NCBI RefSeq assembly: GCF_000230735.2
Contig: NC_019962.1
Location: 2,852,001-2,916,000 of the forward strand
Direction: 5' to 3'
DNA length: 64,000 nt
From: Natrinema pellirubrum DSM 15624
GTDB lineage: Archaea > Halobacteriota > Halobacteria > Halobacteriales > Natrialbaceae
Both the position numbers and the translations under genes were made by a program. The notes beneath the pieces were generated by a model that saw nothing but the letters and a program-made list of their open reading frames with translations, was not told the DNA's origin and ran no database searches. This document shows, piece after piece, positions 26,106 to 36,722 of the stretch. Numbering within the stretch: the first letter of the stretch is position 1; each line of letters starts with the position of its first letter.

Positions 26106-27257
26106 CTACTCGTTTTCCGGGTTACTCGGGTGGTAGTCGGTGTCGTACTCCCCCGGGCTGTCGTCGACGCGGTCGGGGTTGAGTCGGCCCGACAGCAGCA
26201 TGAAGTCGACCAGCGTCAGCGCGAGCATCGCCTCGACGACGGGGACCCCACGCGGCGGGAGGACGGGATCGTGGCGGCCGATGACCTGCTCCTCTGTTAT
26301 CTCGCCGGTCTCCCAGTCGGCGGTCTGCTGGGACTTCGGGATCGAGGTCGGCGCGTGCAGCGTGACCTCGCCGTAGATCGGTTCGCCGCTCGAGATACCG
26401 CCCTGAATCCCGCCGTGGTCGTTTTCGACTGGAACCGGGTCGCCGTCCTCGCCGAACTCCCAATCGTCGTTGCGCTCCTTGCCGGTCCACTCGCGGGCCT
26501 CGCGCCCGAGGCCGAACTCGAAGGCGGTCGTGGCGGGTACCGCCATCATGGCCTGACCGAGTCGCGCGGACAGCGAGTCGAACCGCGGCGCGCCCAGCCC
26601 GACGGGAACGCCCTGTGCCTCGAAGTAGATGCTGCCGCCGATGGAATCGCCTTCCTCCTGATACTCTTCGATCCGCTCTTGCATCCGCTCGGCGGTCTCG
26701 GGGTGGGCACAGCGGACGTCGTTTTCCTCCGAGTGTTCCTTGATCTGGTCGAAGCTCACGTCGGGCGCTTCGATGTCGCCGATCTGGTTGACGTGGGCCT
26801 TGAGTTCGATCCCCTCTCGCTCGAGGAGTTTCTTCGCGATCGCGCCCGCAGCGACCCAGTTAACCGTTTCACGGGCCGACGAGCGACCGCCGCCGCCCCA
26901 GTTGCGCGTCCCGAACTTCGCGGAGTAGGTGAAGTCGCCGTGGGACGGCCGGGGTGCGGTGATGAAGGGTTCGTACTTGCCCGAGCGGGCGTCCTTGTTC
27001 TGGATGACCAGCCCGATCGGCGTCCCCGTGGTGTAGCCGTCCTGAATTCCCGACTTGATCGAGACATCGTCGGGCTCGCCCCGAGACGTCGTGATCATCG
27101 ACTGGCCCGGCTTTCGCCGGTCGAGGTCCGCCTGGATGTCCTCCTCGGACAGCTCGAGGCCGGCGGGACAGCCCGAGACGGTACAACCCATCGCTTCCCC
27201 GTGGCTCTCGCCGAACGTGGTCACCTGAAAGAGGCGACCGAAGCGGTTGCCGTTCAT
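26106..27257 (-). CDS. aroC: Chorismate synthase
   Basis: The 383-residue enzyme carries the family signatures: FGESHGEAMGCTVSGCPAG near the N terminus, the segment RPSHGDFTYSAKFGTRNWGGGGRSSARET, and near the C terminus DPVLPPRGVPVVEAMLALTLVDF. It makes chorismate from EPSP with reduced FMN, the last step of the shikimate pathway. The start at ATG 27257 (MNGNRFGRLFQ) fits the family. EPSP synthase is 3.8 kb away on the same strand, separated by unrelated genes. Confidence 0.97.
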   Translation of the reverse strand: MNGNRFGRLFQVTTFGESHGEAMGCTVSGCPAGLELSEEDIQADLDRRKPGQSMITTSRGEPDDVSIKSGIQDGYTTGTPIGLVIQNKDARSGKYEPFITAPRPSHGDFTYSAKFGTRNWGGGGRSSARETVNWVAAGAIAKKLLEREGIELKAHVNQIGDIEAPDVSFDQIKEHSEENDVRCAHPETAERMQERIEEYQEEGDSIGGSIYFEAQGVPVGLGAPRFDSLSARLGQAMMAVPATTAFEFGLGREAREWTGKERNDDWEFGEDGDPVPVENDHGGIQGGISSGEPIYGEVTLHAPTSIPKSQQTADWETGEITEEQVIGRHDPVLPPRGVPVVEAMLALTLVDFMLLSGRLNPDRVDDSPGEYDTDYHPSNPENE

Positions 27258-27512
27258 TACCACGTCCTCGGGGACCGGGCCACTTAGCCCTGCAGGGTTC
27301 GGCCACGGCCGGCGGGCCGCCGCTGCCCGGGCAGTCGGCGACAGCTTGCACGCGTCGAAGCCGTTCCGTTTCGGACCGGCCTCGAGTATGAAAGCGTCCG
27401 GATATGTACCCGAAAGCACGCGACAGCAGTACGGGACTGCGGTCGAGTCGTTCCCGACGATCCGATGTAATCACGCTTATACAGCTCAGCGAGAAAGTCA
27501 CCGGTAGAGTAC

Positions 27513-28685
27513 ATGCGCTGGCAGTACCGGACGACGGTCCTCGGCCTCTGTCTGCTCGCGTTCTTCGTCACGTACTTCGCCCGGATGGCGATCAGTCCCG
27601 TCGTCCCGTTCATCGTCGCGGACTTCGGCGTCTCGAACACGGCAACCGGGGTCGCGCTGACGGGAATGTGGCTGGCCTACGGCCTCTCGCAGTTCCCCAG
27701 CGGCGTCCTCAGCGATCGCTACGGGGAGAAGCCGGTGATCCTCGTTGCCGTCGGCGGGACCGTAATCGCGAGCGTATTGCTCGCGTTCTCGCCGATCTTC
27801 GCCGCCTTCGTCGTCTTCGCCGTTCTCCTCGGCTCGGTCGCGGGGCTGCACTACGCCGTCGCGACGACGCTGCTCTCGCGGACCTACGACGAACTCGGCC
27901 GCGCGGTCGGGATCCACTCGATCGGCGGCCCGCTGGCCGGGCTCGTCGCCCCCGTCGCGGCGGCGTGGGTCGGCGTCCGGTTCGGCTGGCGGCCGGCGCT
28001 CGCGCTCACGCTCGTCGTCGGCCTGCCGGTTTTCGTCCTTTTCGCGTGGCGGATCCGCCCGACCGAACCGCGGCGGCCGGACCAGCCGATGCGGGAGCGG
28101 TTCGAACTCGCCACCCTGCTCGAACTGGTCTCGCGGCCGGCGGTCGCCTTTACCCTCGCGATCGCCATGCTCGGTACCTTCATCGTCCAGGGGTTGCTTA
28201 CGTTCCTGCCGACGTTTCTCGTCGAACACCACCACTACTCGGCGACGCTCGCCGGAACCGCCTTCTCGGCCTTCTTTTTCGTCCGGACCGTCGGCCAGTT
28301 CGCCGTCGGCGAACTCTCCGATCGGTACGGCCGCGACCTCGTGATCGGCGCGTCGCTGTTTGCCGGATCGGTCGGCCTGTTCGGCCTCGTCGGCGGCGGG
28401 AGCCGCGCCACTGTCGGCATTGCCGTTCTCGCAGCCGGCCTGGGCTCGAGTTTCTTCGCGGCGATCGATCCCCGGTTTCTCGACCAGTTCGGTGACACCG
28501 AACGCGGGGCCGGCTTCGGGCTCGTCCGGACGTGCTACACCGTCGTCGGCTCCGCCGGCTCGGTCGGCGTCGGCCTGCTGGCCGACCTGTTCGGCTGGGG
28601 TGTGGCGTTTGTCGTTCTCGGCGGGCTGTTTTCGATCACGTTCCTCGCGCTGGCCGTGAACTGGGCGTTCGGACTCGGCTATTGA
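27513..28685 (+). CDS. Major facilitator superfamily transporter
   Basis: The 390-residue protein has about twelve membrane helices. The MFS loop signature appears as GVLSDRYGEKPVILV after helix 2, and its echo GELSDRYGRDLVIGA after helix 8 in the second half. Substrate cannot be inferred; it is not next to a catabolic operon. It is divergent from aroC across 255 bases. Confidence 0.9.
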   Translation: MRWQYRTTVLGLCLLAFFVTYFARMAISPVVPFIVADFGVSNTATGVALTGMWLAYGLSQFPSGVLSDRYGEKPVILVAVGGTVIASVLLAFSPIFAAFVVFAVLLGSVAGLHYAVATTLLSRTYDELGRAVGIHSIGGPLAGLVAPVAAAWVGVRFGWRPALALTLVVGLPVFVLFAWRIRPTEPRRPDQPMRERFELATLLELVSRPAVAFTLAIAMLGTFIVQGLLTFLPTFLVEHHHYSATLAGTAFSAFFFVRTVGQFAVGELSDRYGRDLVIGASLFAGSVGLFGLVGGGSRATVGIAVLAAGLGSSFFAAIDPRFLDQFGDTERGAGFGLVRTCYTVVGSAGSVGVGLLADLFGWGVAFVVLGGLFSITFLALAVNWAFGLGY

Positions 28686-28840
28686 TCGCGAGCGCAGCGA
28701 CGGGTCGTCGGTCGATGGGGTGTGTCTCGCCTCCCGCCGTATGATATAGATACGTTATGAAAACCTATGCTATCACACATCAGCCCATCTATATATACTC
28801 GCGTGGTATTCTAGAGAGTAGGAAGTATTCTTCCGTTACC

Positions 28841-29416
28841 ATGACTGCATCCCCTATTTCCACAGACGCTCGCAACACGTTCGAAAGCACCGTCGGCGGC
28901 TACACGGTCGGCGGTCGCGCCCACAGCCTCTCGGCCTGGTTCGTCCTCTCGCTCCGGCTCATGATGGGTTGGGCCTTCGCCTACTCCGGGTTCACCAAGC
29001 TCGTCGCGGCCGAACCGTTCAGCGCCGGCGGCTACCTGACCAACGTCGCCGCGACCAACGGCAACCCCCTCGCCGGCCTCTTCGCCTGGATGGGCTCGAC
29101 GCCGTGGTTCGTCGAGTTCGCGAACGTCGCCGTCCCGTGGGGCGAACTCCTGATCGGCCTCGGCCTGCTCGTCGGCGCGCTCGTCCGCCTCGCGGCGTTC
29201 TTCGGCGCGCTCATGATGCTCATGTTCTACTTCGGGAACTGGGACATCGCCCACGGCGTCATCAACGGTGACTTCGCGTACATGCTCGTGTTCCTCGCCG
29301 TCGCCGCCTTCGGCGCCGGCCGCATCCTCGGCCTCGACGCCTGGATCGAAAGCTACGATCTCGGCGGCGAGACGTTGCTCGAGCGCTACCCCCGACTCGA
29401 GTATCTCCTCGGATAG
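28841..29416 (+). CDS. DoxX-family membrane protein
   Basis: The 191-residue protein has four membrane helices. SLRLMMGWAFAYSGFTKL starts the DoxX domain (about residue 43), with PWGELLIGLGLLVGALVRLAAFFGALMMLMFYFGNWD in the middle. DoxX proteins are quinone-linked or terminal-oxidase-associated subunits. The start MTASPISTD at 28841 is preferred over an in-frame ATG at 28757 because a TATATATAC box (about 28791-28799) lies between them. Confidence 0.85.
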   Translation: MTASPISTDARNTFESTVGGYTVGGRAHSLSAWFVLSLRLMMGWAFAYSGFTKLVAAEPFSAGGYLTNVAATNGNPLAGLFAWMGSTPWFVEFANVAVPWGELLIGLGLLVGALVRLAAFFGALMMLMFYFGNWDIAHGVINGDFAYMLVFLAVAAFGAGRILGLDAWIESYDLGGETLLERYPRLEYLLG

Positions 29417-29793
29417 GCGGCTCCGCTCTTTTCTCTCGGACAGTAAGGCAGATATCTGAACTGTAAGAAAGATATACGCGCTCACTGCTCGAAAAGGAGA
29501 CTATCACGGATCGTTTCGGACCCGCTGAAACCCCTCCTGAGTATCGGAGCAGGGAGCGACGGAGTTCGAACCCGGTCGGAAAGCTGGATCAAAAAGGGGT
29601 AACGCAACCGCTTCAGGGCAGTTCGAACTCGATCGCCGCACCCTGACAAGACCACCTTTTGTCTCGCTCGTCGCTCCGCTCACGGGTCGCTTTGCTCCCC
29701 GTTCGCGTTCTGCGGTTCTCGCTCACTTCGTTCGCTTCAAACCGCACGCTCCTCGCTCGCAAAATCTGGACCAAAAGGGCTAATTCGAACGTA
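29417..29793. other. Intergenic region with duplicated thiolase 3' end
   Basis: No gene is visible between doxX and the thiolase. The region contains a second copy of the thiolase gene's last 34 bases plus trailing sequence (see the repeat entries) and a stretch rich in short CGCTCGC/GAGCGA-type words (29660-29760), a pattern common in haloarchaeal intergenic DNA. Confidence 0.6.
29584..29646. repeat. Direct repeat copy A (thiolase 3' end remnant)
   Basis: Positions 29613-29646 are identical to 29794-29827, the stop codon and last ten codons of the thiolase plus one base. Homology continues leftward, imperfectly, to about 29584 (GGATCAAAAAGGGGTAACG against GGACCAAAAGGGCTAATTCG). The offset is 181 bases. 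Confidence 0.8.
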
Positions 29794-29827
29794 TCAGGGC
29801 AGTTCGAACTCGATCGCCGCACCCTGA
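29766..29827. repeat. Direct repeat copy B (genuine thiolase 3' end)
   Basis: This is the partner of the copy at 29584-29646. Its right half is the functional thiolase C-terminus ([10 protein letters not shown], stop); its left half is the terminator-like CCAAAAGGGC. Confidence 0.8.
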
Positions 29828-30936
29828 CCGAAGCCGACACACTCCGTCGCGATGCCCCGTTCGACGCCCTCGCGGTTCATCTCGTGGACCAGCGTCACCG
29901 GGAGACGTGCGCCGGAACAGCCCAGCGGATGGCCGATCGCGATCGCGCCGCCGTTGACGTTCAGTTGATCGTCCGGAATGCCCAGTTCGCGCTGGGAGTA
30001 CAGCGTCTGGCTGGCGAAGGCCTCGTTGATCTCGACCAGCCCGTAGTCGTCGATGTCACGACCCGCGCGCTCGAGCAGTCCTTCCGTCGCGGGGACCGGC
30101 CCGACGCCCATGACCGTCGGGTCGACGCCGGCGACGTAGCTGGTGCCGACTTCGGCGAGGACCTCGAGGTCGTTCTCGTCGGCGAACTCCCGGCTGGTCA
30201 GCATGACGCCGGCCGCGCCGTCGGCGATCTGAGAGGCGTTGCCGGGTGTGACCGTGCCGTCCTCCTTGAACACCGTCGGGAGTTCGGCGAGCTTCTCGGG
30301 GGTCGTCCCCGGACGGAGCCCCTCGTCCTCGTCGTGGACGCCGTCCTCGGTCTCGATCGGGACGATCTCGTCGTCGAACTTGCCCGCCTCGGTCGCTTCG
30401 ACCGCGCGCTGCTGGCTGCGCGCGCCGTACTCGTCCTGTTCCTCGCGACTGATGTCGTATTTCTCGGCGACCTTCTCGGCGGTCATCCCCATCTGGAGGT
30501 TCCGCATCCCGTACTCCTCGTCGAGTTTCGGGTACATCTCGCCGCTGTCGGCCGCGCCCATCTTCACGCGGCTCATGCTCTCGACGCCGCCGGCGATGAC
30601 CGCCTGATGGCGGCCCGCGGCGATCGAGTCCGCGGCGCTGATGATCGCCTGCGCCGAGGAGGCACACTGGCGGTCGACCGTCGTCGCAGGGACCGACTCG
30701 CCCAGCTCGGAGAACAGTGCGATCTGGCGCGCGATGTTCGTCCGCTGTTCCGAGCGCTGCTGGGCACACCCCCACATCAGATCGTCGACGTCGTCGCCCT
30801 CGACGCCGGTCTCGGCGAGCATCTCGTCGACCAGCGGAATCGAGAGGTCCTCGCTCCGAACCTCCGCGAGGGCTCCGTCTTCTTTCCCCTGTGCGGTCCT
30901 AACAGCGCTAACGATTACCGGCGTATTGCCTGACAT
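29794..30936 (-). CDS. Acetyl-CoA C-acyltransferase (thiolase)
   Basis: The 380-residue thiolase has the acylated cysteine C91 in [17 protein letters not shown], the histidine loop [17 protein letters not shown], and the second active cysteine in [10 protein letters not shown]. It cleaves 3-ketoacyl-CoA to acetyl-CoA or condenses acetyl-CoA. A minus-strand TATA (TATTTAT, about 30961-30967) stands about 25 bases before the start, implying a leaderless mRNA. It may consume acetoacetyl-CoA from the leucine-type pathway at 5-14 kb, though the genes are 16 kb apart. Confidence 0.93.
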   Translation of the reverse strand: MSGNTPVIVSAVRTAQGKEDGALAEVRSEDLSIPLVDEMLAETGVEGDDVDDLMWGCAQQRSEQRTNIARQIALFSELGESVPATTVDRQCASSAQAIISAADSIAAGRHQAVIAGGVESMSRVKMGAADSGEMYPKLDEEYGMRNLQMGMTAEKVAEKYDISREEQDEYGARSQQRAVEATEAGKFDDEIVPIETEDGVHDEDEGLRPGTTPEKLAELPTVFKEDGTVTPGNASQIADGAAGVMLTSREFADENDLEVLAEVGTSYVAGVDPTVMGVGPVPATEGLLERAGRDIDDYGLVEINEAFASQTLYSQRELGIPDDQLNVNGGAIAIGHPLGCSGARLPVTLVHEMNREGVERGIATECVGFGQGAAIEFELP

Positions 30937-31021
30937 TGTATGCCATTATTTTTCCTGGGGATAAATAGCTACCCTTGGCGGAAGATAACGTGGGTCTCGA
31001 ATCGTCGATGGCTGGCGTCGG

Positions 31022-32317
31022 CTACGCCCGCCGCTCGAGCGCGACGCCTAGCTCCTCGAGCAGGTCGAAGAAACCGGGGAACGAGACGTCGACGTGGTCG
31101 GCGCCCTCGATCGTGGTCTCGCCGTCGGCCGCGAGGCCGGCCAGTGCCAGCGCCATGATGATCCGGTGGTCGTCGCATCCGGAGACGGTCCCGCCCTCGA
31201 GTCGCGAGTCGCTACCGTGGACCGTCAATGAATCCCGCTCTTCGGTCGTCTCGACGCCCAGCTTGCCCAGTTCCTCGGCCATCGCACTCACGCGGTCGGT
31301 TTCCTTGTAGCGGACGTGTTCGGCGTTCGTGATCTTCGTATCGCCGTCCGCAACCGCCCCCAGCGTCGCGATCGTCGGCAGGAGGTCGGGCGTGTCCTCG
31401 ACGTCGACCTCGATCCCGGCGAGCGGGGCGGCTGCGACGTCGATCGTCCCCGACTCTCGGTCCCAGTCGACGTCGGCACCCATCCGCTCGACGATCTCCA
31501 CGATTGCGGTGTCTCCCTGTGCGCTGGGATGTGCGCCCTCGATTCGGATCCCCTCGCCGTCGGCGGCGATCGCACCCGCGGCCAGCGGGTACGAGATCGA
31601 GGAGAAGTCGCCGGGAACGGCGTACTCCCCGCCCGCCGGCGCGTAGGACTGGCCGCCATCGACCGCAAAGCCGTCCTCGGTGTGGCGGGCGTCAACGCCG
31701 AAGTCGTCGAGGACCTCGAGCGTGATGTCGACGTACGGCGCGGACTTGAGTTCCGTCTCGAGGTCGATCACGATTCCCTCGTCGGTGACCGCACCGGCCA
31801 TCAGCAGGGCGGTGATGTACTGCGAGGAGACGTCGCCCGGGATCGACACCTCGCCGCCCGACAGCGGGCCGGTGACGACCAGCGGGGCCTGCCCGTTCCC
31901 GCGGGTGCTGTCGGCCGCCGCGCCGAGATCGGAAAGCGCCTCGAGCAGCGGCCCCTGGGGCCGCGAGCGAAGCGACTCGTCGCCGGTCAGGACCGTCGTC
32001 CCGTCGGCCAGCGCCGCGGCCGCGGTGACGAGTCGCATCGTCGTCCCGCTGTTCGCGCAGTCGATGACGTCGGCCGGCACGTCGGGCCGGCCGTCGAAAC
32101 CGTCGATCTCGAGACGGCCGTCGTCGCCGCGGTCGACGTCGCCGCCGAACAGGCCGATCGCGCGAGCGGTCGCCCGCGTGTCGGCACTCCAGAGCGCGTC
32201 GCGGACGGTCGCGCCGTCGGCGTAGCCCGCTGCGAGGATCGCCCGGTGGGTGTAGCTCTTCGAGGGCGGTGCCCGCGCCGTACCGGCGACGCTCGAGGGG
32301 GAGATGGTAACGTTCAT
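31022..32317 (-). CDS. aroA: 3-phosphoshikimate 1-carboxyvinyltransferase (EPSP synthase)
   Basis: The 431-residue enzyme begins with substrate-binding [10 protein letters not shown] (K20, S21), then [46 protein letters not shown] and the terminal [13 protein letters not shown]. It joins shikimate-3-phosphate and PEP to give EPSP, which chorismate synthase (26106-27257) uses. The ATG at 32317 is chosen; a GTG two codons upstream is also possible. Confidence 0.97.
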   Translation of the reverse strand: MNVTISPSSVAGTARAPPSKSYTHRAILAAGYADGATVRDALWSADTRATARAIGLFGGDVDRGDDGRLEIDGFDGRPDVPADVIDCANSGTTMRLVTAAAALADGTTVLTGDESLRSRPQGPLLEALSDLGAAADSTRGNGQAPLVVTGPLSGGEVSIPGDVSSQYITALLMAGAVTDEGIVIDLETELKSAPYVDITLEVLDDFGVDARHTEDGFAVDGGQSYAPAGGEYAVPGDFSSISYPLAAGAIAADGEGIRIEGAHPSAQGDTAIVEIVERMGADVDWDRESGTIDVAAAPLAGIEVDVEDTPDLLPTIATLGAVADGDTKITNAEHVRYKETDRVSAMAEELGKLGVETTEERDSLTVHGSDSRLEGGTVSGCDDHRIIMALALAGLAADGETTIEGADHVDVSFPGFFDLLEELGVALERRA

Positions 32318-32357
32318 GGTCACCCTGTGGCGTGGCCCCGTCTTACCGATACCGATC

Positions 32358-33506
32358 TCACGAACAGCCGATCGACGCCGTAATTTCGCGCAGTGGATCG
32401 TCCGTGACCAGACTCGAGACTTCGTAGCTCACGTCCTCACAGTCCCAGAAGAAGCTCTTGACGCCGCCGTCCCGGAAGTACGTCGTCTGCCCGTCGACCT
32501 CGGTTCGCTCGAGGCTATCGAGCGACGGATCGAACCGCCCTTCCTCGCGGACGACGACGAAGAGTTCCCGGGCGACGACGTTCGGATCGTCGTACCACAG
32601 CGTCGTCGTCACGCCGCCGTACCGTTCCTTTCGCTCGACGACCGTGATCCGGTCCAGTACGTACGACCCCGGGAGATCGGGATCGGGTAGATCGTAGGGA
32701 ACGGTGTCCGCGGCCGCGTCGCGGGACCGGAAGATTCCCGCCGGTTTCGCGCCGTCGCTGACGACCTCTGCGTCGGCCGGGGGCTGGTAAGTAAACGTCT
32801 CCGGGTCGATGCCGTCGTCGATCGTGAACTCCTCGTACGTGACCGTCTGCGCGTACAGCGTTTCGCCGTCGTCGCTGACCGCGTTTCGTTCCTTGATCGG
32901 GTAGCGGGTCTCGTCGTCGATCCAGATCGTCCGGGAAATGTCCAACTCCTCGAGTTCGTCGGCGCTCAACGGAACGCTGTAGGTGGTGTCCCCGACGACG
33001 AGATCGATGGAGGACCCCCTGTCCTCGACCGGCGGCCGCGTCTCGATGACGTGTGCCTCCCGCCCGTCGACCGGTTCCGTCCCGGCGTAGCCGAGTCGAT
33101 ACTCCTCGAGCAGGGCCTCGAGTACCCGCAGCGTCCGATCCGTGTCGGTCTTGGTCCCGTGGAACTGGAGTTCCACGATCCCCGTCGACGGGTTGTACTC
33201 CCACGTCTGCGCCCGGTTCGTCACGCTGACCGAGCCGACGGGCACGTCCTCGTCGGTCGACTCGAGGACTTCGATGCGCTGTTTGGCCGGCGGCTCGCGG
33301 GCGATCCGTTCCGTCCGCGTGTCGGTTTCGCCCGGCGTTTCGATCGTCATCGACCGACGGGCTCGGAGCGCCGACATGTGGCGACGTGCGTCGACCGCAT
33401 CCTGAACGATCTCCGCGCCGGAGGGGGACTCGTCGCTGCTCGGATAGCTGATACAGCCGGCGAGTACAACCCCGGTTCCTGCCGCCAAAATCCGACGCCG
33501 GTTCAT
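32358..33506 (-). CDS. Secreted lipoprotein with LolA/LppX-like fold
   Basis: The 382-residue protein starts [18 protein letters not shown], a twin-arginine-like signal with lipobox LAGC. The following domain repeats beta strands with family-like phrases ([86 protein letters not shown]), typical of LolA-type outer-surface lipoproteins in haloarchaea. It is likely anchored outside the membrane. A C-terminal 110-residue extension has no assignment. Function unknown. Confidence 0.75.
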   Translation of the reverse strand: MNRRRILAAGTGVVLAGCISYPSSDESPSGAEIVQDAVDARRHMSALRARRSMTIETPGETDTRTERIAREPPAKQRIEVLESTDEDVPVGSVSVTNRAQTWEYNPSTGIVELQFHGTKTDTDRTLRVLEALLEEYRLGYAGTEPVDGREAHVIETRPPVEDRGSSIDLVVGDTTYSVPLSADELEELDISRTIWIDDETRYPIKERNAVSDDGETLYAQTVTYEEFTIDDGIDPETFTYQPPADAEVVSDGAKPAGIFRSRDAAADTVPYDLPDPDLPGSYVLDRITVVERKERYGGVTTTLWYDDPNVVARELFVVVREEGRFDPSLDSLERTEVDGQTTYFRDGGVKSFFWDCEDVSYEVSSLVTDDPLREITASIGCS

Positions 33507-33605
33507 ACGCGGGGGATTGCCACGTTTAGTCATAAGTTTGCGGGTTCGAAACGATATCCAACCTCGATCCGCGGGATTATGTGGCCAGCTGTCATCGATC
33601 CGAAT

Positions 33606-34802
33606 ATGAACGTCGACGTGGATCTCGCCCCGCTGCGCGAGTATCTCGCCGCCGAAGGAGCCGACGGCTACCTGATCGACGACGACGCATCGGATGCGGA
33701 CCAGCGGTACGTTTCGGGCTTTACCGCACCGGATCCCTACCAGACGCTCGTCACCGCCGACGGCGTCCACCTGCTCGTCTCCGGACTCGAGTACGGACGC
33801 GCCGCCGCCGAGGCCGGTGCGGACTCAGTCAGCCGCCGCGCCGCCTACGACTATCAGCGGCTGGTGGCCGAACACGGCCAGTACGAGGGCAAACTGCGGA
33901 CGCTGGCCGCCTTCCTCGAGGACCACGGCGTCGACGCGCTTTCGGTCCCGCGGACCTTCCCGACGGGGACCGCCGACGGCCTGCGCGAACAGGGGGTCGC
34001 GGTAACCGTCGAGCCCGAGGGGATCGTCACGGACATCCGGGCGACGAAAACCGAGTGGGAAGTCGAGCGGATCCGGGCGAGCCAGCGGGCGAACGAGGCC
34101 GCGATGGCGCGGGCCGAGGAGCTGATCGCCACCGCCGACATCGAGGACGGCACGCTCGTTCACGACGGCGAACCCCTGACCAGCGAACGCGTCACGGAGG
34201 AGATCGAGGTCACCCTGCTACGCCACGGCTGTGCCCTCGACGAGACCATCGTCGCCTGCGGGGCCGACGGTGCGGACCCCCACGACCGGGGCAGCGGGCC
34301 GCTCGAGGCCGACGAGTTGATCGTGATCGACATCTTCCCCCGGGACAAGGAGACGGGCTACTTCGCCGACATGACTCGCACCTTCGCCCGTGGCGACCCC
34401 GGCGAGGAGGCCCGCCGGCGCTACGAGGTCACCCACGAGGCCTACGAGGCCGCCCTCGAGACGGTCGCGGCCGGCGTGACCGGAGCCGACGTCCACGGCG
34501 CGGCCTGTGACGTGATCGAGGACGCGGGCTACGAGACGCTGCGCAGCGACCCCAACACCGAGACCGGCTTCATCCACAGCACCGGCCACGGGGTCGGATT
34601 GGACATCCACGAACAGCCCAGCGTCTCGCCCTCGGGCGGCGACCTCGAGCCCGGCCACGTGATCTCGATCGAGCCCGGGATCTACGACCCCGCGGTCGGC
34701 GGCGTCCGCATCGAGGACCTGATCGTCGTCACCGAGGACGGCTACGAGAACCTGACCGAGTATCGGGTGGGACTCGAGCCGACCACCGACGCTCGAGAGT
34801 GA
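33606..34802 (+). CDS. M24-family metallopeptidase (Xaa-Pro aminopeptidase/dipeptidase)
   Basis: The 398-residue pita-bread peptidase has an N-terminal creatinase-type domain (1-150) and a C-terminal catalytic domain. Metal ligands are visible as VIDIFPRDKETGYFADMTRTF (two aspartates), HSTGHGVGLDIHE (histidine), ISIEPGIYD (glutamate) and GVRIEDLIVV (glutamate). It cleaves peptides next to proline in the cytoplasm. ATG 33606 (MNVDVDLAPLREYL) is the natural start. It is divergent from the lipoprotein gene. Confidence 0.93.
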   Translation: MNVDVDLAPLREYLAAEGADGYLIDDDASDADQRYVSGFTAPDPYQTLVTADGVHLLVSGLEYGRAAAEAGADSVSRRAAYDYQRLVAEHGQYEGKLRTLAAFLEDHGVDALSVPRTFPTGTADGLREQGVAVTVEPEGIVTDIRATKTEWEVERIRASQRANEAAMARAEELIATADIEDGTLVHDGEPLTSERVTEEIEVTLLRHGCALDETIVACGADGADPHDRGSGPLEADELIVIDIFPRDKETGYFADMTRTFARGDPGEEARRRYEVTHEAYEAALETVAAGVTGADVHGAACDVIEDAGYETLRSDPNTETGFIHSTGHGVGLDIHEQPSVSPSGGDLEPGHVISIEPGIYDPAVGGVRIEDLIVVTEDGYENLTEYRVGLEPTTDARE

Positions 34803-34986
34803 CCTCACACGGGCGGTCGCGAGTCCGCCGGCTCCGGCACCGTCCACGGAGACCAGCAGTCGCGAGCGAGAGCGCGGGACCGACGTCGGTGATCGACGAA
34901 CACCGGCGAGTACGACGGCGTCTTCTCCGGGAAAATGAGTGACTTCGAATCGCGGGCGGGATTCGCCCGTGTCGTCGCCGTTACTG

Positions 34987-35442
34987 CTATTCGACTTCGA
35001 TATCGGCGACCATCGACGTCGGATGGACCTCACAGATGTACGTGACCATCTCGCTGCTGGCCTCGAACTCGAGCCACTGATCGTCCCCGGGTTCGGTGAC
35101 CCGATCGGTCGCGAGGTCGTCGACGACCTCGTCGTTCTCGTCGTAGATCGCGATGTTGTGTTCGGCGCCGTCGCCGGTCGTCCAGCCGATCTCGTAGGTT
35201 TCCCCCTCCTGGAGGATGAGCGTCGGGTTCTCCTCGTCGGCGATCGAGTCGGGGGCGATGCCGACCCAGCCGGACGTCTGTCCGTCGAACTCGATCTGGG
35301 TATCAGGATCGATCTCGATGCCGCCATCACCGTCGCCGTTACCGTTGCCGTTGCCACCACAGCCGGCGATAAACGCCGTCGATGCTGCGACACCTGTCAG
35401 CCCGAGCATTCGCCGCCGGGACATAGCCCCATCTTGTGCCAT
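34987..35442 (-). CDS. Cupredoxin/halocyanin-like blue copper lipoprotein
   Basis: The 151-residue protein has a twin-arginine signal (MSRRRMLGLTGVAASTAFIAGC) ending in a lipobox, a low-complexity Gly/Asn/Asp spacer (residues 29-41), then one cupredoxin domain. Type 1 copper ligands are visible: His in AEHNIAIYD (residue 95), and Cys, His and Met in YICEVHPTSMV (137, 140, 144). It carries electrons outside the membrane, probably to a terminal oxidase. ATG 35442 or 35424 could be used; the second places the arginine motif at the very N terminus. Confidence 0.87.
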   Translation of the reverse strand: MAQDGAMSRRRMLGLTGVAASTAFIAGCGGNGNGNGDGDGGIEIDPDTQIEFDGQTSGWVGIAPDSIADEENPTLILQEGETYEIGWTTGDGAEHNIAIYDENDEVVDDLATDRVTEPGDDQWLEFEASSEMVTYICEVHPTSMVADIEVE

Positions 35443-35525
35443 CAACCGGATTTGGTATGCAGTAGCAATAAGCGCCTTGGAGAATCCGGACGACTGGGAA
35501 CGTTGCCGTCCGACGGCCTCCGGAC

Positions 35526-36545
35526 TCAGCGATAGCCGTCGTCGTCCGGCCCGCGAGCCGCGTCGATCCGCTCGAACTGCTCGTCGGACAGCTCGAGGTC
35601 GACCGCGCCGACGTTCTCCTCGAGTTGAGCGGGCGTCCGAGCGCCGACGATCGGCACGCAGGTAAAGCGGTCCTGCTCCATCAGCCACCGCAGCGAGACC
35701 TGTGCCGGCGTGGCATCGATCTCGTCGGCGACGCCCTCGACGGCCTCGAGGACCTCCCACGCCTTTTCGCTCGTGTAGCGGTCCTCGAACAGATCCGTGA
35801 GGCTGCCGCGAGCGCCGTCGGGCGCGATCACGGTGCCGTCGTCGGCCCGCTCGTACTTCCCGGTGAGGAAGCCGCCGGCCAGCGGCGAGTACGGACAGAC
35901 CGCGATGTCCTGATCCGCACAGACGTCGAGGTAGTCGCTCACGTCGTCCGTATCGGCAGCGTTGAACATCGGCTGGGTCACGTCGAAGCGCTCGAGGCCC
36001 TCGGCGTCGCTCGTCCACAGCGCCTTGGTGAGCTTCCAGGCGGCCATGCTCGAGGCACCCAGATAGTGGACCTTGCCCTCGCGGACGAGTTCGGTCAGTG
36101 TTCGCATCGTCTCCTCGATCGGCGTCTCCTCGTCCCAGCGGTGGATGTAATAGAGGTCGAGGTAGTCGGTGTCGAGTCGCTCGAGCGTGCCCTCGATCTG
36201 GGCCCGGATGTGCTTGCGCCCGAGGCCGGAGTCGTTCGGCCCCGGCTTGCCGCGGCCGTCGAAGGGGAAGTAGACCTTCGAGGCGAGTACGAGATCCTCG
36301 CGGTCGACGTCCTCGCGATCCGCGAGCCACTCGCCGATCCAGCGCTCGCTTTTCCCGTTGGGATCGCCGTAGACGTTGGCCGTATCGATGAAGTTGCTCC
36401 CGTGGTCCCAACAGGCGTCGAGCAGGTCGTGGGCCTCCTCGCGGTCAGTCTCCACGGTGCCGTCGCTTTCCTTCCCGAAGCGCCAGGTGCCGAAGCAGAG
36501 CTTCGAAACGGTCGTTCCGGTATCGCCGAGCCGAGTGTACTCCAT
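35526..36545 (-). CDS. Aldo/keto reductase
   Basis: The 339-residue TIM-barrel oxidoreductase starts MEYTRLGDTGTTVSKLCFGTW. It contains FIDTANVYGDPNGKSE (catalytic Asp and Tyr), LASKVYFP (Lys), DYLDLYYIHRWDEETP (His) and the NADP-binding CVPIVGARTPAQLEENVGA near residue 310. This is the AKR potassium-channel-beta/YajO-like type. Substrate unknown. Confidence 0.92.
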   Translation of the reverse strand: MEYTRLGDTGTTVSKLCFGTWRFGKESDGTVETDREEAHDLLDACWDHGSNFIDTANVYGDPNGKSERWIGEWLADREDVDREDLVLASKVYFPFDGRGKPGPNDSGLGRKHIRAQIEGTLERLDTDYLDLYYIHRWDEETPIEETMRTLTELVREGKVHYLGASSMAAWKLTKALWTSDAEGLERFDVTQPMFNAADTDDVSDYLDVCADQDIAVCPYSPLAGGFLTGKYERADDGTVIAPDGARGSLTDLFEDRYTSEKAWEVLEAVEGVADEIDATPAQVSLRWLMEQDRFTCVPIVGARTPAQLEENVGAVDLELSDEQFERIDAARGPDDDGYR

Positions 36546-36722
36546 GGACGCGGGTTCGCCCGCCGCGTCCAAAACGGATGGGGAAGCGGCGAACGGCGGC
36601 CGTCGAGCGCATCGGCGATCCTGCGAACGCGTTCCCGGCGACCGTCCGACCGACGTGTTCGGCGCTCGGAAAGCGGTCCCCGTTTCCGAAGCTACAAACC
36701 GCTCGACAGTCACTACCCGGTG

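Noticed and set aside
29540-29585. Possible tRNA T-arm (GAGTTCGAACCC)
   Set aside because: The flanking bases do not form a T stem, and no acceptor, D or anticodon arms could be drawn.
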